A stretch of DNA of 39,107 bases from Verrucomicrobiaceae bacterium (GTDB taxonomy: Bacteria > Verrucomicrobiota > Verrucomicrobiia > Verrucomicrobiales > Verrucomicrobiaceae): positions 1 to 39,107 of the forward strand of contig JAIXZA010000089.1 in assembly GCA_027489965.1 (NCBI GenBank), given 5' to 3'. The notes under the pieces are model-generated. The model was not told the DNA's origin, did no database searches, and saw only the letters and a program-made list of their open reading frames with translations. The position numbers and the translations under genes are program-made. Below are positions 12,001-17,444 of the stretch, piece after piece (positions within the stretch are counted from its first letter, which is position 1; every line of letters starts with the position of its first letter).

Positions 12001-12046
12001 TGGTCTGTTGGCATTTGGTTTCCGCCGTCGTCGCATTCAGGATTGA
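2..12046 (+). CDS. Giant autotransporter-associated beta-strand repeat protein, PEP-CTERM anchored (5' truncated)
   Basis: The reading frame is open from the window edge (codons from base 2) to the stop at 12044-12046, about 4014 residues, so the true start lies upstream; a TTG at 26 is internal. The protein is Gly/Thr/Ser/Asn/Ala-rich and carries many degenerate copies of the autotransporter-associated beta-strand repeat (x-TKxGxGxLxLxGxNTYTGxTxVxxGTLxV), clear ones beginning near 443, 1292, 2090, 2617, 3060, 7555, 8920, 9519, 9932 and 11175. Such repeats fold as a right-handed beta-helix in surface passengers. There is no outer-membrane beta-barrel at the C-terminus; it ends with VVPEPS, a hydrophobic stretch and RRRR (about 11960-12043), a PEP-CTERM sorting signal read by an exosortase. 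I infer an exported, surface or matrix protein; ligand unknown. A module junction near 4480 is described in the findings. Confidence 0.9.
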   Translation, partial: SSAAFDHILTKSGSGSLTVTSTGSTLDGAVNVQGGALRITDFRSITNNTSTISLGNATTTGGNLIIGTGTAATVAGLTTSKPIQLNTTTAGNSIYANQTGSNPVVLNGAVTKIAAATTGNLILGGTNTADNIINVPIPVESTPSTGGLVKLGTGTWVLNSASTYAGPTTINAGTLKLNATAAASDTIKSAASNTVVFAADATTQSAGGTLQFTGFSGAATTEDLGILTPTLGAGNIIATANGGATTLKFTSLGTRAAGATLGFVPGTLAGIQFGTTAPTGLNGQVGGFAYISSPSGSIDFVATPALNTNLAPLSAATALPAATGSSTTNYINNAALTQTAAVAANTLRIVGSGQTIAQGGFALTVTNTSATAIGGILFDNGAGAATISGGSIVGSAANEIIVITGGAATGGAIATNTLTINSTIGAATASGLTKSGTGRLIIGGNNAYTGNNIINEGYLQLAGATATLGINSVAGNQIQIRQGATLDINAAGVSNTINVGALVGAGVITNSGGGTSTAGTIALGRSTSTTASTFSGVLQNGAGVLNVSVDGTSARIQSLLGQSTYTGVTTINTASSITVNTLADGGTASGIGQSSNAASNLVFNGASPTLVYQGNIRDGSLNLGSASASTDRLFTISGAGAVLSSTVSNGNAVVWSNTGAIVHGTNAARTLTLTGTSTGDNTFNPQFTDSVGFVSSLSKTGAGQWNLGSSTSSYTGTTNIAEGILGLNNNSALPANSPLVFSAGATATVGVLQMSGTFERNLAATATAGTGTVTWGSTSTGGGGFAAHTTPLVVAIGGVTTPTALTWGSGGFVGTGGVQALILSSASALSDVDFRNPIDLGASQRTVTVNDNANTAADYATLSGVLSGAGGLVKNGAGMLKLTGANTYAGVTDVNAGTIIVTSLGNSATPGATSLGNSALGNTNAGAITLGNAGTGGAILQYVGPGETSDRKIRFNATTGAPQIHADGSGPLILTNVANDFTTPTGAKTLTLRGSNTANNMITSALTNDAGGGALGVIVDGGATWILTGANTYTGTTAVGAGGFGIASNTLGSGAGFFDMGSGTIFGYQADRVVTNPARLQNNTTPAFVGEYSLDFSANPLVNQAGANNTAFTNNIISGKTLTFGAMTVNSMTAGRTMTINGTGDTIISGNITTSTAFDLNFVYSGTGSLTLGGTGNDWSGSATGGNLTVSSGTLRLANSEVIPNGAGNGNLIINPATTVNATFNLNGNSETVNALTANSAGNILIDNTSASPVTLTLGDNNGAVAIGGGGGSYTISNSGGGALSLTKTGTAAATISTGVTLSYLGATTVNGGSLTVSSAVNGTSSLAVTGTGSLLALNGGITVPTAITSVNVDGGATLNLLDGAGNKLSALTSLTLGSAGGTNTTLGLNVGDLNVVGDNLNTDTMSLTALGTLTLTAGNKITFNLTDTGLNPGQTYVLLDATNIGGGFTSGALSLADYLLGATPGGFTSISLSASTNNQILLTTGSLITGSSYWRGLAGGGTDTTWNSNASNWSLDKTNTSVAASIPGQGTDVVFQVNAASNAAVSTTLEQNFKINSLTFEADTTPANTPTAITISPGTVTTNRLEISPQIATDGIKISAGGTPAVTISAPLRLGTTQTWNVADATSVLTLSGGLQGEADVTKTGSGRVSLTTAAASTFNTGLTTDFTINGGTLEATITSALGTTANNNLARINIGSGGGFYYNNATAGTMVNPIRLSGGTLSAAGNGHTYSAQVNVTANSTINMRNANSAVPTDTQRNITLSGGLTGTGNLTLDSINTVGTGNQLTGTLTINQDNSTFTGNWNVLRGTIATNNVNGLGLGTTINMESGRISLTGVNSATWNLAQNVNIGSATTSAVGEIGALTATGFTLNLNGVLTLGGAGGFGELRGFVGTDNNVINLNGGVTLANDGRINAGGAAVRLVNVPSIISETGGARSLRINDTLWGTTYGIVRLTAANTFTGNFSLGAGTLEYNTVTDAGGAASSLGQGNAITMDGGTLRFIGTSPQSTNRPITTATGVVTLSANGATAADTISYNGAITVGPTADGSQITLTGATGRQGIISGGITQTGDTADITVSGGTWTHQTGTSRIGDDVTLTGTGTILNLNSGLFQVRDDFSVTAGAVLNLNGTSALSFNITTLSADASLRAFTTGTINLGANNAIVATEFDGLRIGTDGAGVGTLNMGAFNQNVTDFILGNRNIDRSGVVNGSTGVLTATTNIDLYGGTVQANLGSTGAVSLDKLSMNTVTLSGDNSALAGTGITLVEAGTLILDYSGNTATKVNPTAQLDMRGSNLTLSGNTGSAVNQSVGSFTLATGGSNTIALNSVGQNMVLNLNAITRAVNSQDGTVRFVLPAGAQSASNGITTDMLNTLGTGVNAILGAWATVNDGTGVFYARNLTNAVDGNIVAAVTTLQDAVGSWVTGDNVSDSAGFSGSVSGIGVNSLRLNAASGSDLSLGASGALGVNSGGILVTSSVGSTPSIVGGTLFSGNVAATPELIVAQDSASVFDINADIRTNHQVFKTGTGTLLLSGNNTYSGVSEIQEGTLQVSGGTGIGDTSAVTLSATRASTFQLLGNETIGRLAGGSRQADQDLGVVAIGANTLTLNQNAASTYSGLLTGTGTIVKNGLGFDATFNNISPGFTGTLRINQGGVVLSGIGAISVSSIEINKTGYLRFQNTSATRSGTRIPDATPITLNSADGSIAGQTVVRGLFIDTDQNAQTSETIGQLIFNSGASYLSGNATGTTGIAVINAENFVRNNNATVIARGRAMGSTASVDRNLFRIMVGTANETAFLTTVVGGGGAAATPSLSIVPWAIGETLTANLVDANMGNSLVTYGSGIGFRALDFATEYSTIAAAAATHNARESLTADLTAIAGTTLNSLVLNNNNVAAANVNVTGSGAGQTLAVTSGAMLFTLNSTAAAGAYSTNLGGFDSGITTTAGANPEYVIHVVNPSSAAGTASLTATISSPLTSTASITKSGRGTLILSGNNTAGGGIRRTTINEGILEIADLDNIGGNTGALVFAGGTLRLGTTLTDDISTRTISFLNGGGTIDTNTVNLTLANNLGTGSGSFTKAGAGNLTLNAASTRTGSTTVSGGTLTVGVNNAIGSGDLTVGAGATLALGSNNVSVGSVTTSGLDPVISGTGTISSTTGFSFNNTDTAGTTIAATLAGAAGLLKTQTNVLTLSAANTYTGLTEIQNGTVSVSTIGNVGGGASGLGAPVTAENGIIRMGLVGTTGTLNYTGSGHTTDRLIGLQGSTGGAVIDADGTGALIFTSGARTENTGAKSLVLRGSSAPAINNIMGEIREIGAGLTLNKADSNTWLLSTVNTYSGATQVDEGTLKIGVANSLPTTTAVRVGTGTTVGVLDLNGFNQTVASLTSASNSTSQNSVLITPGTTLTTGSILLSNNTDVASTNMTMSGGGALVVNGTTITVGNNTAGTNFSSKASLNLAALSSFTAILSGNLTVQQSGDNSTADNASLILSDTANNITTPAVIVGGSSTGSVNTLTLGAGTNVINANLVHLGSGTRDTGVVSFAGANGSVTLRNAAGTGRANVTLGVSSTQGTGYTTANNFDVTGHTADLAIATLATSLGAKTAANTNDFKFNQGTLDILSINMAAAKGTGASVNKISIGGGTTLIGGSATFSDTGTGTATLATAGSGELEITGGAVTSTVAFVRGVGTGSATVTLNGGTLNMSSQSIGTTALPITLTAASGTLNGLSELNGGGALTKTTTGTLIMGAGNAYTGATNVSDGTLQVGVAGVGTTGTGLITAVKTGATYANAPIISGSGTLQGATIIGDIASTANKGILAPGDGNTATSNAKLTITAAGGLTIAAGSQTQLGITAASGTDSTFAASGMSASAYLASLGSTSDASLTTPAAWANQATSSQADFINVSNGTGALVLGTNLGGAAAGQGIVSIFSNGLNTGTLAAGQIFNLVDWFGAFSGGFSAGIGTSTGGIHGDFDLPDISMTTFGWDTSAFTSHGVIAVVVVPEPSRALLMLIGLLAFGFRRRRIQD

Positions 12047-12105
12047 TCTTCTGAATTCACTGGCTGTCAGCGTGGTGAGGCTCTATGACAGGGGGCTCAT
12101 CACGC

Positions 12106-12597
12106 ATGTCTCAAGTTATCATTTACACCGACGGTGCCTGCAGTGGCAATCCTGGCCCTGGGGGCTACGGGACCATTCTGCAAAGCGGTAAGCACAGCCG
12201 CGAGCTTTCCCAAGGCTACCGCAAGACCACGAATAATCGCATGGAACTCATGGCGGTGATCGCAGGTCTGCAAATCCTGACTCGTGCTTGCGAGGTAACA
12301 CTTTATTCAGACTCCCGTTACGTGGTGGATGCCATTGAAAAAGGCTGGGCCAAAAGCTGGAAAGCGCGCGGCTGGAAAAAAGCCGATAAGCAGCCCGCCA
12401 TGAATGCCGACCTCTGGGCACGTGCCTTGGAATTACTCCTGAAACACAAGGTCAAGCTCGTCTGGGTCAAAGGTCATGCGTCCAATGCGGGCAATAATCG
12501 CTGTGATGAACTGGCTGTGGCTGCTTCTAAATCAGGGGATCTGTTGGTTGATACGGGTTACGAGGTGGCCAAGGAAGTTGCACCTTCACTGCTTTAA
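12106..12597 (+). CDS. rnhA: Ribonuclease HI
   Basis: 163-residue RNase HI, which cuts the RNA strand of RNA-DNA hybrids (R-loops, Okazaki primers). The start is taken at ATG 12106 because the protein then opens MSQVIIYTDG, matching the usual family N-terminus; an in-frame ATG at 12085 would add seven residues. The purine run AGGGGG lies 10 bases before 12106. The four acidic active-site residues are all present: Asp9 (YTDGACSGNPGPGGYG), Glu47 (NNRMELMA), Asp69 (LYSDSRYV) and Asp134 (NNRCDELA), with the helper His124 (VKGHASN). The basic Trp-rich handle KSWKARGWKKADKQP (about 83-97) is that of the E. coli-type enzyme. The length is standard apart from about 15 extra C-terminal residues. It is probably cytoplasmic housekeeping and unrelated to the giant gene upstream. 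Confidence 0.96.
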   Translation: MSQVIIYTDGACSGNPGPGGYGTILQSGKHSRELSQGYRKTTNNRMELMAVIAGLQILTRACEVTLYSDSRYVVDAIEKGWAKSWKARGWKKADKQPAMNADLWARALELLLKHKVKLVWVKGHASNAGNNRCDELAVAASKSGDLLVDTGYEVAKEVAPSLL

Positions 12598-12646
12598 AAT
12601 GATAGATCCTGCTTTCCAGTGCTTTGGCATGAGCGTATGATAGCTT

Positions 12647-13384
12647 ATGCGCACCTCCAACCCCACTCTTAACGACAGAGTCTTTGCCAATGCTCCTGCT
12701 GGCGCAGGAGGACAAGTGATGACGCTTCAGGGCACAGTGAATAAAACCTTTATTCTTGCTCTGTTGCTCGTCATTTCAGGTGGCTTCAGTTGGCAGCTCG
12801 TCCAGACCAATCCAGGGATCAGTGGGTTGCTCTGCATCGGCAGTGTTTTGATTGGCTTCGTCCTTGTTTTAGCATCCGCCTTCAAGCCAACTTGGTCTCC
12901 TGTGATTGCTCCAGCCTATGGAGTGGTGGAAGGCGTTTTCGTTGGAGTGATTTCAGCGCGTTATTCGGCGCTGTACGACGGCATTGTTCTACAGGCCGCA
13001 CTACTCACGCTTGGTATTCTCTTTGCCCTTCTGTTTGCTTATCAATCACGTTTGATCAAGGCTACCGAGAATTTCAAACTCGGGATCGCCGCCGCGACTG
13101 GCGGTATCGCCATTGTTTATCTCGTCAGCATTGTTTTGAGTTTCTTTGGGATTCAGATTCCGCTCATCCATGAAAGTGGTCTGGTGGGTATTGGCTTCAG
13201 TTTAGTGGTGGTCGTGATCGCCGCGCTAAATCTTGTGCTCGATTTCGATTTCATTGAAAATGGTGTCTCTCATGGCGCACCAAAATACATGGAGTGGCAG
13301 TCGGCCTTGGGATTGCTTGTGACGATCGTCTGGCTTTACATCGAAATGCTCCGCCTGCTATCCAAACTGCGCAGTCGCGATTAG
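12647..13384 (+). CDS. Bax inhibitor-1/YccA-like integral membrane protein
   Basis: 245 residues with about seven hydrophobic segments (roughly 33-49, 58-77, 83-105, 109-129, 139-165, 176-197 and 215-237). The C-terminal part LNLVLDFDFIENGVSHGAPK followed by YMEWQSALGLLVT is characteristic of the bacterial Bax1-I branch (Pfam PF12811) of the BI-1/TMBIM superfamily. The cytoplasmic-side Asp residues in LDFDFIENG sit where BI-1 family members have a pH-sensing Asp pair. Family members are calcium or ion leak channels or interact with membrane proteases (E. coli YccA with FtsH); the role of this one is unknown. The N-terminal 25 residues are polar, with no cleavable signal. It starts 49 bases after rnhA. 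The identification is firm at family level and not at function level. Confidence 0.85.
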   Translation: MRTSNPTLNDRVFANAPAGAGGQVMTLQGTVNKTFILALLLVISGGFSWQLVQTNPGISGLLCIGSVLIGFVLVLASAFKPTWSPVIAPAYGVVEGVFVGVISARYSALYDGIVLQAALLTLGILFALLFAYQSRLIKATENFKLGIAAATGGIAIVYLVSIVLSFFGIQIPLIHESGLVGIGFSLVVVVIAALNLVLDFDFIENGVSHGAPKYMEWQSALGLLVTIVWLYIEMLRLLSKLRSRD

Positions 13385-13447
13385 CCAAATGCGAGATCGA
13401 TGAATGAGTGTGTAAGAAATGAATAAGTGATCAGTTTGCATGGGTCT

Positions 13448-14881
13448 ATGCGCCGATTGCTTCTCCTTTTAACCCTCACTTCAGGCCTTCAGGCAACAAA
13501 GCCGAATGTCCTCTTCATCATGTCGGATGATTTCCGGCCTGAGATCGGTTCCTACGGCTCTGCGGCGTTGACGCCAAATTTGGACAAGCTGGCGGCTCGC
13601 AGTGTGCAGTTTGATCGTGCCTACTGTCAGCAGGCGGTGTGCAATCCATCACGCTCTTCTTTGCTGACTGGCCTGCGTCCTGATAGTCTACGACTGTGGA
13701 ACAACGGTACTCATTTTCGCGAACTGAATCCTGATGTGACGACCCTTCCGTTGTGGTTCAAGGACCATGGCTACACGACTAGGTGCGTGGGGAAAATCTT
13801 TCACAACTGGCACACAGCAGAGAAGGGAGATCGTCGTTCTTGGAGTGCCGATGAATTCCTACATTTTGCCAATCATGGCGATGATAAACCGATGATCACC
13901 GGTGAGTTGCCAGGGAACTTAGCAACATTGAGTGCGAGGGTTTATGGTAACACCTCCATCTGTGAGTGCCGTGATGTCCCCGATGAAGCCTACTACGACG
14001 GTAGAGTTGCCGTAGAGGCTCAGCGAGTGCTGCAGGAGGTGAAGGATAAGCCGTTCTTTCTTGCGGTGGGTTTCTGGAAGCCCCATGCGCCTTTCAATGC
14101 ACCGAAGAAATACTGGGATCTCTATGATCGGTCCAAGTTACCACCGCTGAATGATCAACGCCCCGAGGGCGCGCCTGAGATTGCCTTTCATCAGAGCACC
14201 GAGATTCTTGGGCCACCTGCTAAGCAGACGCCAGTCACACCCGAGCAGGCAGCGGAGATGCGGCACGGCTACTTTGCCAATATCAGTTACATGGACGCCC
14301 AGATCGGCAAGGTCTTGAATGCGCTTGATCAAAGTGGAGCCGCTAGCAATACGATCATCGTTTTCTTCGCCGATCACGGCTACCACATTGGCGAGCATAG
14401 CCTGTGGGGAAAGACGTCTGATTTTGAATTCGATGCTCATGTGCCTCTGATGATCAGTGATTTGCGTCCTGAAAATCGCGGTAAAAAAACCACTGCCTTA
14501 GCTGAGCTGGTGGACTTGTTTCCGACGCTGGTGGACCTCTGTGGCCTGCCAAAACCAACTAGACTCGATGGCGAGAGTTTGGTGCCCATTTTGAAGGACC
14601 CCAATCAATCGGTCAAAAAAGCCGCCTTCACGCAGCATCCGCGCCCGGCTTATTATGATCGCGAGCCCAGCAAGCAACCCAAAGCCATGGGCTACAGTAT
14701 CCGCACCGAAAAAGTACGTTACACCGAATGGCGCGACTGGGTCACGAAAAAGGTCTCGGCCCGTGAACTGTATCTGACGGAGCAAGATCCTGCCGAACTC
14801 AAAAACCATGCCGATGATCCCAAACAGGCCGATTTGCAGCAAGCAGCGGCAAAACAACTTCGCGAGAAGTTTCCGAACTAA
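13448..14881 (+). CDS. Secreted sulfatase, iduronate-2-sulfatase-like
   Basis: 477-residue type I sulfatase (alkaline phosphatase superfamily) that hydrolyses sulfate esters, probably on a sugar. I use ATG 13448 rather than the GTG at 13427 because it begins a clean signal peptide (MRRLLLLLTLTSGLQA, then TKPNVLFIMSDD). Asp27-Asp28 bind calcium. Cys65 in C-N-P-S-R (within QQAVCNPSRSSLLTGLRP) is the residue converted to formylglycine by FGE; an ADHGYHIGEH motif follows at about nt 14371-14400 with LWGK just after. The sequence LTGLRPDSLRLWNN and the stretch VGKIFHNW resemble iduronate-2-sulfatases and their bacterial polysaccharide-degrading relatives. No sulfatase-maturing enzyme is encoded in the window. 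The substrate cannot be read from sequence. No clear ribosome binding site is visible before either start. Confidence 0.9.
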   Translation: MRRLLLLLTLTSGLQATKPNVLFIMSDDFRPEIGSYGSAALTPNLDKLAARSVQFDRAYCQQAVCNPSRSSLLTGLRPDSLRLWNNGTHFRELNPDVTTLPLWFKDHGYTTRCVGKIFHNWHTAEKGDRRSWSADEFLHFANHGDDKPMITGELPGNLATLSARVYGNTSICECRDVPDEAYYDGRVAVEAQRVLQEVKDKPFFLAVGFWKPHAPFNAPKKYWDLYDRSKLPPLNDQRPEGAPEIAFHQSTEILGPPAKQTPVTPEQAAEMRHGYFANISYMDAQIGKVLNALDQSGAASNTIIVFFADHGYHIGEHSLWGKTSDFEFDAHVPLMISDLRPENRGKKTTALAELVDLFPTLVDLCGLPKPTRLDGESLVPILKDPNQSVKKAAFTQHPRPAYYDREPSKQPKAMGYSIRTEKVRYTEWRDWVTKKVSARELYLTEQDPAELKNHADDPKQADLQQAAAKQLREKFPN

Positions 14882-14928
14882 GTCAGCCTCAGCTTGCCTC
14901 TTGGCAGACGCCGCTTAGCATCCGCGCC

Positions 14929-15738
14929 GTGATCGCCATTGCTACGGCCAGCCAAAAAGGAGGCGTGGGAAAAACCACCCTTTGCATCAATCTTGCTTAT
15001 TCCCTCGCCAGACGCGGGTGGACGACTCTGCTCGTGGATACCGATCCCCAAGGCGGAGTCGGTCTCTCCCTCGCTCGCTCCACGCGCACGAAACAAGGGT
15101 TCTATGATTTTCTTAGCGGAGAACGTGATTTTAATAAACTCGTCTTACCCACGCGCCTTCCTGAGCTACAAATTCTACCCACAGGTCAGTATGATCAGTG
15201 CGCACGCCGAGGTTGGTCCGCTCAGGAAGTGCCAGTGCGCCTCGCCGATTTGTTGCGCGCTGCCGAACTGCGCGGCGTAGATTGTGTGATCATGGATACG
15301 GCGGCTGGACTCAATGGCATGAGTGAATCCGTCGTGAAAGCCTGTGATTATGTGATCCTGCCGCAGCAGGCTGAACCGCTCGCCGTCCGTAGCGTGCCGC
15401 ACATGTTAGAGACCTTGTCACGATTCCGCACCGAAGGTGCTGGAGTCAAAGTAGCCGGCATTCTCATGACGATGGTCCTGGGCGAAAGTCAGATCAGTCA
15501 AAAGGTCGTCGCTGAGCTTCGCGCCATGCTTCCAGGAGACATGATGTTTGATCAAGTAGTGCCGCGCATGAATTCCTTTTTAGAAGCCAGCGCCATGGGT
15601 GTGCCTGTTGCCTTATTGAAAAAGAACCCGCCACCTGAAGCCCTTATCTTTGATCAGCTCGCTGCGGAACTCGAACAAAGAGCAGGCTTAGCCCAAGAAC
15701 GTGAATCCACAGAAAGTCATGCAAGTCTCCTGGATTGA
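14929..15738 (+). CDS. ParA/MinD-type ATPase (orphan)
   Basis: 269-residue deviant-Walker ATPase. The start is GTG 14929, giving MIAIATASQKGGVGKTTLCI. The Walker A box KGGVGKTT is at 10-17 with signature Lys10 and Lys15. The A' motif VDTDPQGG is at 36-43 and the Walker B motif CVIMDTA is at 119-125 (Asp123). The N-terminus is short, with no helix-turn-helix, as in small chromosomal ParA, ParC/PpfA-like or other cargo-positioning ATPases rather than plasmid P1-type ParA. No parB or parS-like gene is next to it. The next gene overlaps it by 20 bases, so the two are probably translationally coupled and the partner may be the cargo adaptor. Known family function: ATP-dependent dimerisation on the nucleoid to position a cargo. 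The cargo here is unknown. Confidence 0.85.
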   Translation: MIAIATASQKGGVGKTTLCINLAYSLARRGWTTLLVDTDPQGGVGLSLARSTRTKQGFYDFLSGERDFNKLVLPTRLPELQILPTGQYDQCARRGWSAQEVPVRLADLLRAAELRGVDCVIMDTAAGLNGMSESVVKACDYVILPQQAEPLAVRSVPHMLETLSRFRTEGAGVKVAGILMTMVLGESQISQKVVAELRAMLPGDMMFDQVVPRMNSFLEASAMGVPVALLKKNPPPEALIFDQLAAELEQRAGLAQERESTESHASLLD

Positions 15739-16417
15739 CGCTGATCAAGTCACTGCCCTAGCTGAGGGATTGCGCCAGGGGCCAGCTATAAACACGCCAA
15801 CTCCTGCCGCCGACATTGGCACAGATCCTCTGATCGATGATTCCACATCCTTTGTTTTTCCTGATGCACCAGAGGATCTGACTGAACCGATGGCTGAGGT
15901 CTTTGTTGGAGAGGAACCACAGCCTGCTTTGAATGATTTCCGTGCACGGCTGCAGGCCATTCGTGATCGTGCTATTCAGGCAGGATTGATCCCCGCCAAG
16001 ATGCCTGTGATTATAGCACCTGAGGTGGAATTGCCGTCCTTTGATCCTCAGGCTGGCGCGGTTCCAGACCGCTTGGCGGCCTTTATCGATTGGGCGCAGC
16101 CCGCTCTCGTTGATTCGGAAATTTTTATCGTCGATGATCAGGGTGATCTTCATTGGGGTAGTCCAGCTAGTTCAGGATTGGTGCTATCAGCCATCATGGC
16201 ATGGGGAGCAGCCTCCCGCATGAGCGCCTTGGCTGCTTATGAAACGGTGGAGCCACTGCGCCAAATGTTGGCCACAGGTCGGCACCTCGCCGTGATCCCT
16301 TGCGTCACACGGCTGGGTATCATGCACGTCGCCATCACCAGTTTAGCGTTCATTCCTCAGGCTCAAATTTCATCGATCCGTCTGGCACTCGTCGCTGCGA
16401 TGGATGCAGGTGACTGA
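15719..16417 (+). CDS. Unknown protein coupled to ParA, possible roadblock-like C-terminus
   Basis: I take ATG 15719 (MQVSWIDADQV, 232 residues) because AGAAAG lies just upstream; a GTG at 15701 would add six residues. It overlaps the end of the ParA gene by 20 bases. Residues about 1-110 are acidic and Pro-rich with little predicted structure (SFVFPDAPEDLTEPMAEVFV). The C-terminal 110 residues look folded: a beta-hairpin (EIFIVDDQGDLHWGS), a long Ala-rich helix, then a strand pair (HLAVIPCVTRLGIMHVAI). This order and length is reminiscent of a roadblock/LC7 domain, but I cannot confirm that. No signal peptide and no membrane segment. Given the overlap, I infer it acts with the ParA ATPase, perhaps as its cargo-specific partner. 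Confidence 0.65.
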   Translation: MQVSWIDADQVTALAEGLRQGPAINTPTPAADIGTDPLIDDSTSFVFPDAPEDLTEPMAEVFVGEEPQPALNDFRARLQAIRDRAIQAGLIPAKMPVIIAPEVELPSFDPQAGAVPDRLAAFIDWAQPALVDSEIFIVDDQGDLHWGSPASSGLVLSAIMAWGAASRMSALAAYETVEPLRQMLATGRHLAVIPCVTRLGIMHVAITSLAFIPQAQISSIRLALVAAMDAGD

Positions 16418-16469
16418 TATCTGCTGGTCGTAGCTTGGAAAGGGTTAATCAAGAACGTCAAATCAAGGC

Positions 16470-16676
16470 GTGCTACACGTCAGAGAAAGCACCGTAGAAG
16501 TGCATCTCATCCCCAGATTAAACTACGCGCCGAAGGTAGCCGCGCTCATGCGTGAGCAATTGGAGCTATGGAACAGTCAATACGGCCAGCTGACCGACGG
16601 CAGCGGACGCCGGATAGAAATCCATCTAGCCAACCGAGATCAAATTGAGATCAACATGCGACGTTCATTTCCTTGA
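16470..16676 (+). CDS. Doubtful small ORF, unknown
   Basis: An open frame of up to 68 residues from GTG 16470, preceded by an in-frame stop at 16446-16448. The product has a plausible amino-acid mix and a patterned amphipathic stretch (KVAALMREQLELWNSQYG) followed by two beta-like strands (RRIEIHLANRDQIEIN). It might be a small protein or the remnant of a longer gene; I do not recognise the family. There is no good ribosome binding site. It lies in the gene-poor patch between the ParA pair and the RHS remnant, where decayed fragments would not be surprising. Confidence 0.25.
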   Translation: MLHVRESTVEVHLIPRLNYAPKVAALMREQLELWNSQYGQLTDGSGRRIEIHLANRDQIEINMRRSFP

Positions 16677-16740
16677 AAAACAGGCAAGCCACCGCGAAAC
16701 CATCACCCAATCCCAACAAAAAGAGAATTCAACATGCGCT

Positions 16741-16806
16741 CTCAATTAGCCCAATTGAGGTCTAATACTGAGGTCTGAATCTCTGGCATTGTGAAATCAG
16801 ATTTCA
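16741..16806. repeat. Two small perfect hairpins in a non-coding gap
   Basis: In the 160-base gap 16677-16836, CTCAATT (16741-16747) pairs with AATTGAG (16753-16759) across a five-base loop, and TGAAAT (16792-16797) pairs with ATTTCA (16801-16806) across CAG. Both are AT-rich. On the minus strand they follow the stop codon at 16837, and a run of five T comes about 20 bases after the second hairpin, so they could act as a weak terminator for the minus-strand gene. They could also be chance. I see no gene in the gap. Confidence 0.3.
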
Positions 16807-16836
16807 TGGGTATGAATTTTGCCAGATTTAGAACAA

Positions 16837-17401
16837 TTACTTTATTTCAAGGAATTTCAATCCTTCCCAGCCCTTCTGCGATTTTTTCCACACCGTGTAA
16901 TCTTCAAACGCACGGTTCCTGAAGTCTGAAGAAAGCATCCATTTATCATTGGTTTTGGATTTACGTGGAACCCAAGGTGATTCGCCCTTGATAATTTTCA
17001 ATGCAACGCCTGCTGCACCTAACTCTCCGTTAACAACACATCGGCTCATTGCAGCTTCTAGCTTAGAATAAACAATGTCAGCATTAACCTTTGTATCATA
17101 AACATCCCAACCTCTCTTTTTCACTCGAGCCTCTGTTGTAAATGTTGCTTGCTGTATTGGCGGAGGCAAAGAATTTAAAGTATTTGGTAATGGGAACACA
17201 ACGGCAATCGGCTCAAATTTGCTAAAAACCAATATTCCAATAGTTCCGAAATCCCTAATCCCCTCAAAACGTAACTCGTGTGCATTATCCAATGCGATGC
17301 AAGCTTGCTTTACTGTAACATGCCCAACCTTTAACTGAGCGCATGACGGAGCAAAAAAAAACCAACAGAAAAATAGCAGTGAAATAATTTTTATTAAACA
17401 T
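16837..17401 (-). pseudogene. Small secreted protein of unknown function, frame broken in its signal peptide by a 9-A run
   Basis: The long frame ends at TAA 16837-16839 and is open upstream of TTG 17292 as far as a stop at 17404-17406, but that upstream part has no good start. In the neighbouring frame, ATG 17401 begins MFNKNYFTAIFLLVFF with a well-placed ribosome binding site. The two frames meet at nine A on the plus strand (17353-17361). Removing one A gives one continuous product that starts with a convincing signal peptide (hydrophobic core FTAIFLLVFF, cleavage after APSCA) followed by QLKVGHVTVKQACIALDNAH and the rest of the long frame, about 187 residues. So this is either a sequencing error, a recent frameshift, or a slippage-controlled gene. 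The mature part has no domain I recognise. It is AT-rich compared with its neighbours. Confidence 0.6.
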
Positions 17402-17407
17402 AATCAT

Positions 17408-17414
17408 CTTCCTT
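17408..17414 (-). promoter_or_regulatory. Ribosome binding site deciding the 17401 start
   Basis: On the minus strand AAGGAAG ends six bases before ATG 17401. This supports the signal-peptide start, and therefore the frameshift interpretation, over the internal TTG at 17292. Confidence 0.55.
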
Positions 17415-17444
17415 TTTTGATTAACCAATTATTCCCTACTGTAG

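Noticed and set aside
1..12046. Repeated short motifs as a possible CRISPR array or tandem DNA repeat
   Set aside because: The repetition is at protein level (beta-strand repeats) with degenerate DNA and irregular spacing, inside one open frame.
12053..12092. Inverted repeat CTGTCA...TGACAG between the giant gene and rnhA as a terminator
   Set aside because: Arms of six bases with a 16-base loop and no T run; too weak to call.
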